Below are positions 49,986-57,754 of a stretch of DNA of 64,000 nucleotides, piece after piece. Origin of the DNA: Bacillota bacterium (GTDB lineage Bacteria > Bacillota > Clostridia > Lachnospirales > Lachnospiraceae); the NCBI GenBank assembly GCA_023421505.1, contig JAEZTJ010000066.1, forward strand, positions 1 to 64,000, written 5' to 3'. Position numbers and translations under genes: made by a program. The number at the start of each line of letters is the position of its first letter. Within the stretch, counting starts at the first letter, position 1. The notes beneath the pieces are model-generated. The model worked only from the letters and a program-made list of their open reading frames with translations. It did no database searches and had not been told where the DNA came from.

Positions 49986-52514
49986 CTGTATAAAAAGTTT
50001 GCTTCATCTACTTCTGACGGTTCCATCACCGTATTCTTAAGCCTTATTTTGCTTCTTATCCTTTCTCTTTTACTTACCGTTATCGAAGGCGCAAGGATCA
50101 GTGCTTTCAAAATATATTCTGAGCGCAGTATGTCAACAGCGATGGATTCGGTGCTGGCAGAGTATTACGGACCTTTATGGGAGGAATATCATATCTTTGG
50201 GCTGTATAATACTGCAGAAGGGGAAGCAGAGAGAAGGGAACAGATGGTGGCAAAGCTTAAGGATAATATATCCTATACTCTAGAACCAGAAAAAGAGTTA
50301 TCTGGACTGGATAGTAGAAAATATACTAATCTCTTTGATATAAGCCTTGATCAGGTGGAAGTATGCGAGGAGACAAGGCTGATGGATTATCAGGGGCAGT
50401 TGTTCATCAATGAAGCTGTTGAATATATGAAATACAAAGAGGTTGGGAATATTGTAGAGCTATTCTTAGATAAGCTATCCCTTCTTAAGCCTTCTGAAAA
50501 AGTAAGCTACATCTATGAGGAAAAGCAAAAGGTAGAGGAACAGCTTGTGGAGATCGACAAAGGAGTATTAAAGCTAATGGAGCTGCTTGATGGTCTTATG
50601 ACAAGTAAGAAGGGCATTGAAGTAACTAAGGAAGGAAATCTTAAGATAGCAGATTATTTTGTGAAGAAGTTATTCTTTGGTGAGGTTACAAAGCAAGCGG
50701 TCGGAATTAACCAGGACGAGGTATTTGAAGCACTAAAAACTAGTTATATTAATCCTGCCTTTGAATTAAATAACTTAACTACGAATCTTTCAGGACTGGA
50801 GCAGGTCAATAGCCGTCTGTCAGATATCTCGTATAGTCTGTATTCGATTTCAAATAGTATCACCTGGGAGCAATCCTATCTGGCAGAGCTTAGTGCTAAA
50901 CAGAAAAAATCGAAGAGCGATAAGCAGCAGATTAGTGATATTCAGCAAAGGATTGAATCCTTATATTCTGAAATGTGGGATTTAAACGAGGAAGCATCTC
51001 GTGCTGACGAAGGGAGGCAGTCAATATTATCGTCAATTGAGGCATCAAAGAACAACGTTATCGGTTTATTTACAGGAGTAAAACCTAAGATTATTGCTGC
51101 GATTTCTACAATAGACGATATATTAATAAAAATCAGGGTTGTGGCCCCTTTGGTTAATCAATATCAAGAAATATTAAATCACGAGAAAGAAGCGTTGGGA
51201 GAAGATACATATAACGGACTGGAAGAGAGTCTTAGCGAGATGAAGAGGTATATAGCCTTAGAGGATAGCGGATATAATTTTCAGGGCATGAAGGTAACGC
51301 TTGAGCGGGATCTTTCGATACTAACGAATACAGAAGCATATTTTAGGCTTTCTGATTCACAGCTTAATTATGGCTGGTACCAATCTGCAGGAAGTTATAT
51401 TAATATGGCTATAGCAGAGATACAGAATTATTCAATCAATGATTTGACGCTTGATTATAGTACCTTGGTTTTAGATAAAGCAGGAAAGAAAAATCCTGTC
51501 AGCGCAGTTGGTGACCTTCTAAGGAACGGATTAATGAGCCTGGTCATAGATAAGGCCTCTTTATCGAATAAGGTACTTAATCAGGGTGCACTTCCATCTG
51601 ATCTGGCTGCAATGTCACAAGAAAATTCAGATGGAATAACAAAGCTGGAGGACCTTCTAAAAACAGTTTTTTCCGGAGATGACAACTTGGGAATAAGCGG
51701 AATTTTCAAGCACTTTAATAGCCTTACTGATATGAAAGCCTTTGCTGTAGAGGGACTCAATAAGTTAGCTGAACTACTTTTATTTAATGAATATATAAAA
51801 GAGCATTTTGAGATGTATTCTAATAATAGCGATACTCATACAATTAAACCGTCTGCACTTTCCTATGAACAGGAGTATTTATTAATGGGGAAAGCCTCGG
51901 ACCAGGATAATTTGTCTCTTATTATATCCAAACTGGTATTCTTAAGAACGATATTGGACTTTGTCAGTTTAATAAGAGATAGTGCTAAAATGAAGGAAGC
52001 GAAAGCTGTCGCGGCTGCCCTTATAGGTTTTACCGGGTTGCCAATTCTTATAGGGATAACGCAGGTACTTATTATGTTAGTCTGGTCACTCTCCGAGGCA
52101 CTTTTAGATGTTAGTGCTCTTCTGATAGGTAAGGAGGTGCCAATCTTAAAAAGCAAACTTGTATTGGAATTACCCGAATTATTTATGCTTAACAGAAGCT
52201 ATCTAAAAGAGAAGGCAGAAGCATTAACTCCTCCAAAGGAAATGTCATTTTCCTATCAGGATTATCTAAGACTATTTCTATTAATGAAGAATAAAGAGGA
52301 TTTAGCCTATAGATCCATGGATTTAATACAGGAGAATATTAAGTTTCGATATGATGTGAAACATTTTAAAATGGATCAATGCATATTTGGCTTCAAAGCT
52401 AGAGCAGAGTTTGCGGTAGCACCAAGGTTTATCAATATGTCCTATCTGAAAAATTATATAAAAAATCTTCCGGATAGCTACCATTTTTCTAAAGAGTTGT
52501 ACTACAGTTACTAA
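49986..52514 (+). CDS. DUF5702-like surface/pilus protein, CTG start
   Basis: 842 residues. The N-terminus S-D-G-S-I-T-V-F-L-S-L then L-I-L-L-L-I-L-S followed by VIEGARI matches the DUF5702/TadG-like class that shares the prepilin-type first helix. The frame is open only from an in-frame TAA at 49983. The first codon after AGGAGGG with 7-nt spacing is CTG. The only common start codons are inside the hydrophobic helix (TTG at 50049), which would cut the conserved part. Residues about 250-330 are helical coil. Two hydrophobic segments lie near 655-690. Probably a minor pilin or large secreted component of the tad system. Confidence 0.8.
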   Translation: MYKKFASSTSDGSITVFLSLILLLILSLLLTVIEGARISAFKIYSERSMSTAMDSVLAEYYGPLWEEYHIFGLYNTAEGEAERREQMVAKLKDNISYTLEPEKELSGLDSRKYTNLFDISLDQVEVCEETRLMDYQGQLFINEAVEYMKYKEVGNIVELFLDKLSLLKPSEKVSYIYEEKQKVEEQLVEIDKGVLKLMELLDGLMTSKKGIEVTKEGNLKIADYFVKKLFFGEVTKQAVGINQDEVFEALKTSYINPAFELNNLTTNLSGLEQVNSRLSDISYSLYSISNSITWEQSYLAELSAKQKKSKSDKQQISDIQQRIESLYSEMWDLNEEASRADEGRQSILSSIEASKNNVIGLFTGVKPKIIAAISTIDDILIKIRVVAPLVNQYQEILNHEKEALGEDTYNGLEESLSEMKRYIALEDSGYNFQGMKVTLERDLSILTNTEAYFRLSDSQLNYGWYQSAGSYINMAIAEIQNYSINDLTLDYSTLVLDKAGKKNPVSAVGDLLRNGLMSLVIDKASLSNKVLNQGALPSDLAAMSQENSDGITKLEDLLKTVFSGDDNLGISGIFKHFNSLTDMKAFAVEGLNKLAELLLFNEYIKEHFEMYSNNSDTHTIKPSALSYEQEYLLMGKASDQDNLSLIISKLVFLRTILDFVSLIRDSAKMKEAKAVAAALIGFTGLPILIGITQVLIMLVWSLSEALLDVSALLIGKEVPILKSKLVLELPELFMLNRSYLKEKAEALTPPKEMSFSYQDYLRLFLLMKNKEDLAYRSMDLIQENIKFRYDVKHFKMDQCIFGFKARAEFAVAPRFINMSYLKNYIKNLPDSYHFSKELYYSY

Positions 52515-52519
52515 CTAGT

Positions 52520-52663
52520 ATAGCGGGCTGGGATGTCCGCTCTTCTGTCACGACAATTCAATCAGTATCTAAAATAATCAAAAAAATCTCTCCAAGAAAT
52601 CATTTGCTTATATGAATTATATTCATTATCTCTTAGAGAAGAACGGACATCCCAGCCTGCTAT
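52520..52663. repeat. 144-bp element bounded by long inverted repeats
   Basis: Arms of 20 bp (ATAGCGGGCTGGGATGTCCG with one G-U) extend, after one mismatch, by TCTTCT / AGAAGA to about 26 bp. They enclose about 90 AT-rich bases with a small TGAAT/ATTCA hairpin. No T-run and no ORF. It starts 6 bases after the DUF5702 stop. It could be a MITE, a double-hairpin processing site or a transcription-attenuating structure between pilus genes. Confidence 0.75.
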
Positions 52664-52817
52664 TGTAGGAATATGATGTATAAAGATTAAATATAACAAA
52701 AGGTAATTAAGTAAAGTGTCTTTACTTATGTAAATTTAAGGAGAACTCTAAATAAAAATTATTAATGTCTTTATAAAAACGACTGCTTAAATGCTTTCTA
52801 TAGGGAAGAGATACCGT

Positions 52818-53696
52818 ATGATGTCTGAAAAATTGAAGATGAATAAGAAGTGTATCAATGCATCGCTGACAGTGGAAGCTGCACTTGCAATGCCAGTATT
52901 TCTATATCTCATGATTGCTCTCCTTTACTTTATGCAGCTATTTATCTTGCAGGAGAAATTACAATCATCAATAACCAAGATGGGGTTAAGCTTATCAAAG
53001 ACAGTGTATTTTTGCAAGGACTTCCCCGATCTAGAGGAAGCACTGCATTTTGATAAAACAATATTTGGGGAAGAGTTAAGCAGTGAGATCAACGATCTGA
53101 CGGATAAAGCATTAAGTGGATTGTCACTTAAGCTTTACGCTAATCGATTTTTAAATAAAGATTGGTTAAATAATTCCTGTATAGTAGATGGTTACGATGG
53201 TATGAACTTCCTCTATTCCAGCCTGTATAAAAATGATTGGGTAGATATTGTTGTAAGTTATAAGGTTAGGATACCGGTGAAAATCTTTGTAATACAGGAT
53301 TTAAGTATACTTCAACGAGTGAAACTTCGTTCCTGGACAGGGTATGGGGTGGCGGCAGCTTATGAGAAGAAAGGCACAGAAAATGACGAAGAGATGGTTT
53401 ATATCACGACTACGGGTAGTGTCTATCATAAAAGTAAGGATTGCTCTCATATTAAACTATCGATAAAGGCAGTGAAGGGAATTCCGGAGACATTACGTAA
53501 TGACAATGGTGCGAAATACTATCCTTGTGAGGTGTGTTGTAACGGTAAGGAAGAGGAAAACGCTACCTACTATATCACTTCGGATGGAACCAGATATCAT
53601 AGCAGAAGGGACTGTTCGAAGATTAAACGAAGCATACAGGAGATACCGCTTTCTGCGGTGGGGAATAGAAGACCCTGTAAAAGATGCGGCAATTAA
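52818..53696 (+). CDS. TadE-like minor pilin with tandem C-terminal Cys/His units
   Basis: 292 residues. A short leader is followed by ASLTVEAALAMPVFLYLMIA, the TadE-type prepilin helix. The last 100 residues hold two copies of a unit, VYHKSKDCSHIK...PCEVC and RYHSRRDCSKIK...PCKRC. Each has H, C and a C-x2-C that could bind one metal ion, probably zinc. Such a tail is not part of ordinary TadE. AGGGAAG lies about 9 nt before the ATG chosen; an earlier in-frame ATG (52791) has no site. Confidence 0.82.
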   Translation: MMSEKLKMNKKCINASLTVEAALAMPVFLYLMIALLYFMQLFILQEKLQSSITKMGLSLSKTVYFCKDFPDLEEALHFDKTIFGEELSSEINDLTDKALSGLSLKLYANRFLNKDWLNNSCIVDGYDGMNFLYSSLYKNDWVDIVVSYKVRIPVKIFVIQDLSILQRVKLRSWTGYGVAAAYEKKGTENDEEMVYITTTGSVYHKSKDCSHIKLSIKAVKGIPETLRNDNGAKYYPCEVCCNGKEEENATYYITSDGTRYHSRRDCSKIKRSIQEIPLSAVGNRRPCKRCGN

Positions 53697-53779
53697 AGGC
53701 TGATAGAAGAAGGATAAGGCCTGAAGGAAAAGGGTATATAAGGCGAAGGGGATAAGACTATAAAGAACAGAAGGACTTA

Positions 53780-53920
53780 GGATAAAAGGGATATAAGGCT
53801 ACAAAGAGCTGTATAACGAAAGATAATAGGAATATAAGGCTGTAAAGAGCCGTATGGCTAAAGATAAAAGGGATATAAGACTATAAAGAGCTGCATGACG
53901 AAAGATAAGAGGAACAAAGG
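53780..53920 (+). repeat. 41-bp tandem repeat (3.4 units) in the pilus operon
   Basis: Units at 53780, 53821 and 53862 are each exactly 41 bases with core AGATAA-AGG-ATATAAG-CT-AAAGAGC-GTATG-C-AA. A partial fourth unit starts at 53903. More diverged copies precede from about 53712. All frames contain stops in each unit. Each unit can form a short GGCT/AGCC-type hairpin. This explains the 335-base gap between the TadE-like gene and the prepilin peptidase gene. Confidence 0.85.
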
Positions 53921-54031
53921 AGTCTTGCATAATTTGCTACATTACGTTTTTTTGCTGAAAGGTATAAAGAGGGATTTGAAGGTCAATAAATTAATCTTCA
54001 TTTTTTAAATAATAATAAGTGAGAGAATACA

Positions 54032-54463
54032 ATGGCTGAAATATCAATTAAAATTTTTATTATGATTATGTTATTTTTTTGTGGGATACAGGATTTACTT
54101 AAGAAGAAAGTACTCTTATGGGTTGTCTTAGCGGGAGCGGCATTGATTGCTATAGCGATACCCTTTTGTAATGCGATCTCGTTGATCGATCGGTTTGGTG
54201 GTTTTCTAATTGGGATATCTGTGATTGTGATAGGTATTGCGACTAAGGGCAAAATTGGCCTTGGTGATGGTTTGCTGCTCTGCGTTACCGGCATAGGATT
54301 AGGGTTCTGGGGAAATTTAGAGCTGTTTGCGATTGCGCTATTTTTAGCTGCTATTCTTTCAATTATTCTATTGGTTTCCCGCTTAGCCGATAGAAAGAAG
54401 AGCATCCCATTTGTTCCGTTTCTACTGATTAGTTTTATTATATTAATAATTGCAGGCAGGTAA
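54032..54463 (+). CDS. prepilin peptidase (TadV/CpaA type, A24)
   Basis: 143-residue membrane aspartic peptidase that cleaves prepilin leaders. First catalytic aspartate is in GIQDLLKKKV, the second in the GxGD motif KIGLGDGLLL. About five to six hydrophobic segments. Short size fits the TadV class, which lacks the methylase domain. Would process the Flp1, TadE-like and DUF5702-like proteins of this locus. The ribosome site is weak (GTGAGAG). Confidence 0.92.
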   Translation: MAEISIKIFIMIMLFFCGIQDLLKKKVLLWVVLAGAALIAIAIPFCNAISLIDRFGGFLIGISVIVIGIATKGKIGLGDGLLLCVTGIGLGFWGNLELFAIALFLAAILSIILLVSRLADRKKSIPFVPFLLISFIILIIAGR

Positions 54464-54491
54464 CTTATGTCCAGAAAGCATAGGCGTTCGT

Positions 54492-55085
54492 ATGAAATCA
54501 AAAAGAAAAGATAAAGCTATGACTACAGCCAGCATTACCGTCGAGGCAGCTTTTATCATGCCTATCATTATTCTTACTATTTTTGCTCTTATTTATCTTG
54601 CCTTCTATCTTCATGATAAATCGCGAATACAAGGTGTAATTGACTTAACCTTACATAAGGCAAGTATGACTTTAAAACATGAGGCTGATCTTTCAAATGG
54701 TCAGGTTAAGTATGAAAGTATTCGTGACAGAGGGGTACTCTTTCTATTATTAGGCGATCTGCAGGATGAGGAAGAGCAGCTGGAGGATTATGTAAAGAAA
54801 GAGCTAAGTAACGGACTGTTTTACGCTCAAATCAAAACCGTAGATGCTAAAATCAATAAATTCAAGCTAACTATATCTGTTGGTATGGATATGGATATAA
54901 ATCTACCGGGTATAAATAATTTATTTCAATCACTTTCCGGCAGTATAATAAAGGAGGAACAAGCGATCCATAATCCGGCAGAGTCGATACGGTTAATGGA
55001 AGTGGTTTTAGAGACCGGATCTGATATTAAGGGAGTAGACCAATTAAAGGAGAAGCTTAATAAGTTCCTTACTTCTTCAAAATAG
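54492..55085 (+). CDS. TadE/TadF-like minor pilin
   Basis: 197 residues. Basic leader MKSKRKDKAM, then TTASITVEAAFIMPIIILTI, a prepilin-type helix with the key glutamate. The remainder is a mixed soluble domain of about 150 residues. The start chosen lies 28 bases past the peptidase stop with a poor ribosome site. A TTG 42 bases upstream overlaps the peptidase gene and is the alternative. Confidence 0.82.
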   Translation: MKSKRKDKAMTTASITVEAAFIMPIIILTIFALIYLAFYLHDKSRIQGVIDLTLHKASMTLKHEADLSNGQVKYESIRDRGVLFLLLGDLQDEEEQLEDYVKKELSNGLFYAQIKTVDAKINKFKLTISVGMDMDINLPGINNLFQSLSGSIIKEEQAIHNPAESIRLMEVVLETGSDIKGVDQLKEKLNKFLTSSK

Positions 55086-55131
55086 AGACTAATAAAAAAC
55101 AACTCCGTTTAGCAGATTGGAGGTAATCTTA

Positions 55132-56778
55132 GTGGATATACAGTATAAAAAGGATTTAAGGCATAGCTATATGGTCATTGGATTAGAGGATAATAAAAGT
55201 GTGGAAGCTTATAGTATGAAGATGATCGAGAAGCAGCATATTGAGGGAATTCTTACGATTGAACATAGAATTGTTGATAACAAGCCCCTACTTTATTATG
55301 ATATTACCGCTAAACAATCACTGGAAATTATTCTTGATAAAGAGGTTTTGACTTATGATAAAGTGAAGAGGTTTTGTGAAACGCTTATCAGTACAGTCGA
55401 AAGAGCTTATGAATATCTTCTTCCTGAGGATGATTTTATACTAAAGCCAGAATTTATCTATATGGAGGTTTTTACGAATAAGACGGTCTTATGCTATTTA
55501 CCCGGATATAATAAACCGCTAAAGGAGCAGATGAGCAGCCTGTTAGAATACCTCATGAACAAAGTGGATTATAATGATCGGGATGCTGTGGTTTTAGTAT
55601 ATCAATTATATTCAGTGAGCAAAGAAGATGGATTTACCTTTGACCATTTGCTTAATGTTGTTCAGCAACAAAATAAACTTAATTATGATAACGATTATAA
55701 ACCTGATATTAAGAGACAACGTAATTATATAAGCAAAGAAAATATTTCAGATGTCAGGGCAAATAATACCGACATAAATAACGAAAGTGTAATGAAGGAT
55801 TATAAGCTCAACAGAAGGGACGAGGAGAATTGTTTTAGTAAACCAGAAGCAGAGAAGCGAACAGATATTGCAAGCAGGATACCTGTAATGCTGGAAAAAC
55901 TGGAGGGTGAGCAGGAAGTACCTTATTATCCCTGGAAAACCTATCTTTACAGTGGTATATGCATTGGAATAGGTATTTTAATTATTGTCTTTTGTTTTGT
56001 ATTTAAAATTATATATAATTCCTTTGGTACAAGAATTGACTACACCAAGCTTTTTGCTATGGGTCTTATTATCTTAGGAATAGAAGGTTATTTTTTTAAG
56101 CTGATATGGGATAAGAAAAATATGTTAACAAAAATAATCCCAAAAAACGAATACATAGATCCCAGACAGGAATTACCTGAAAATTACCAAAGAGAGTATA
56201 AACAAAGGCAATCTATGATAGAAGAGTTAATGCCCAAGGAAGAAGGGGATAGTATAGTAAGGCAAAATGAGCCTGGTGACATAAAAATAAGAGGGAATAG
56301 ACCTTCGTATAAACAGGTTAAAACAGCTTCTGATCGTCATAGTGAAGCAGATAACCACCATACTTCTATCCTATTAAACGATGAACAGGAGGATAATCCC
56401 ACCTGCTTACTAAATGCAGCATATGATGTACAGTTAGGAAACATAACAGCCAATCAGGAAAAAACCTTAATACTGGAACCCCTTGATAAAACACTTTATC
56501 AAAGTATCCTAATTAAAAATATCCCCTTCTTCATCGGAAAACTGAAGAAAAATGTGGATTACTTTCTCGAAAATGAGCTTGTCAGTAGATATCATGCCAA
56601 GATCACAAAAGAAAATGATAATTATTTTATCACCGACTTAAATTCTACGAATGGTACTTTTGTTAACGGAGCGCCTTTGCAAACCTATGAAAAGAGAAAT
56701 ATCAATATAGGTGATGAGGTAGCCTTCGCTAATATTAGATATAAATTTATGGAAACGGGGAATGAAGCAAATAATTAG
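55132..56778 (+). CDS. DUF6382-FHA membrane protein
   Basis: 548 residues. The N-terminal domain of about 170 residues corresponds to DUF6382. Two hydrophobic segments lie near 270-295 and 307-325. The C-terminal FHA domain (about 460-545) keeps the phosphothreonine-binding marks: IGK for IGR, SRYHAKI, and LNSTNGTFVNG. FHA domains read phosphothreonine, so a Ser/Thr kinase may control the pilus machine. Start is GTG, 8 nt after GGAGG. It is the last gene of the tad operon and is followed by a terminator. Confidence 0.88.
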   Translation: MDIQYKKDLRHSYMVIGLEDNKSVEAYSMKMIEKQHIEGILTIEHRIVDNKPLLYYDITAKQSLEIILDKEVLTYDKVKRFCETLISTVERAYEYLLPEDDFILKPEFIYMEVFTNKTVLCYLPGYNKPLKEQMSSLLEYLMNKVDYNDRDAVVLVYQLYSVSKEDGFTFDHLLNVVQQQNKLNYDNDYKPDIKRQRNYISKENISDVRANNTDINNESVMKDYKLNRRDEENCFSKPEAEKRTDIASRIPVMLEKLEGEQEVPYYPWKTYLYSGICIGIGILIIVFCFVFKIIYNSFGTRIDYTKLFAMGLIILGIEGYFFKLIWDKKNMLTKIIPKNEYIDPRQELPENYQREYKQRQSMIEELMPKEEGDSIVRQNEPGDIKIRGNRPSYKQVKTASDRHSEADNHHTSILLNDEQEDNPTCLLNAAYDVQLGNITANQEKTLILEPLDKTLYQSILIKNIPFFIGKLKKNVDYFLENELVSRYHAKITKENDNYFITDLNSTNGTFVNGAPLQTYEKRNINIGDEVAFANIRYKFMETGNEANN

Positions 56779-56846
56779 GGTTCATAATGTATCCAATGCG
56801 CAATACATCTAGGCTATAAATCTATGTAGACTGGATTTATATATAA

Positions 56847-56893
56847 AAAAGGAACGTATATCCGAATACACATATTCCGATATACGTTTTTTG
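56847..56893. terminator. bidirectional terminator after the tad operon
   Basis: 16-bp stem AACGTATATC-CGAATA / TATTC-CGATATACGTT with one mismatch and a 4-base loop. It is followed by TTTTTTG on plus and a T-run on minus. Confidence 0.92.
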
Positions 56894-56900
56894 TAATTTG

Positions 56901-57284
56901 TTACTTTAAAGAATCTACGTTATACCCTTTTTCTTTTAGTCGATCGATAACATTGTATTCACTGATGCAATGAGCTGTTCCTACCACTACAAAGTAAGTA
57001 TTACTACCTTTGGTTTTTAGTAAATTATCAATATAATCAGCCATTTTATTATCTCTCTGGGTAAAGAGCTTATCTTCAAACTCTTTCATTAAAGCCGGCT
57101 GCTCTGTACCTAAATCCTCAGCAGTTGTATCCTCTGTAATTACTGCCTCATAAAAAGCTTCGTAATTTCCCTCATGCCAATATTGAAGCTTTAAGCCAAT
57201 ATAATCGTTTGAATTGATTGCATCGCTTGAAGCTAATCCCTTTGTTACTTCATTATAACAGGATGAGATAGCATCCCTGTCGTA
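56901..57284 (-). pseudogene. 5'-truncated TraB/GumN-family gene
   Basis: The reading frame encodes about 127 residues with the C-terminal half of a TraB/GumN protein. KMADYIDNLL and TYFVVVGTAHCISEYNVIDRL with LKEKGYNVDSL match its last conserved block. The frame is open upstream to a TGA at 57285-57287, with no usable start or ribosome site. Family members have 260-300 residues, so the N-terminal half is gone. An ATG at 57089 would give only 62 residues. Best read as a remnant left by deletion. Confidence 0.75.
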
Positions 57285-57430
57285 TCATGTCATAATATAC
57301 AATATTTTAGATATAAGTTATTCTCTCCAATCGTAGTCCAAAAACAGAGATACATCTTGTAAATAATGGTTGCAGATAGTAAAATAAAATGAGGATTAGA
57401 GATTAATGCCTTTTGATTGGGGGTAATCGC

Positions 57431-57697
57431 ATGAATAGAAAATATGATATTGCATATGCTTTAATATTAATTTTATTTCTCGTTGTAGCTATCTTTATAG
57501 GAAATTCTATATTCAAGGGTATTTTATTGTTGTTATTCAGTGCAGTACTGCTTTTTAATACCATCCTAAAGCTGAAGCATAGGAAGGATGATAAGTTTCC
57601 GAGGATGATTTTCTATGGAATCTTATTATTTTTAAATTCAATTCTCGCGGTAGGATCAATCTATGTAATCATACTATCGATTGTAGATGCGATCTAA
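57431..57697 (+). CDS. small hypothetical membrane protein
   Basis: 88 residues with three hydrophobic segments (about 7-24, 27-45, 60-83) separated by a short basic loop (KLKHRKDDKF). Not recognised. TTGGGGGTAA serves as ribosome site before the ATG chosen. It lies between the TraB remnant and glpK. Its length and topology are consistent with a real small membrane protein. Confidence 0.6.
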   Translation: MNRKYDIAYALILILFLVVAIFIGNSIFKGILLLLFSAVLLFNTILKLKHRKDDKFPRMIFYGILLFLNSILAVGSIYVIILSIVDAI

Positions 57698-57754
57698 TTT
57701 TTTCAGGTGTACATAACTACTTAGGTTCAAACTTAACGGAAATGAGGTTTTGCG

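Noticed and set aside
53780..53920. Regular repeats that might be a CRISPR array
   Set aside because: Units are head-to-tail 41-mers with no unique spacers between them, and no cas gene is present in the window.
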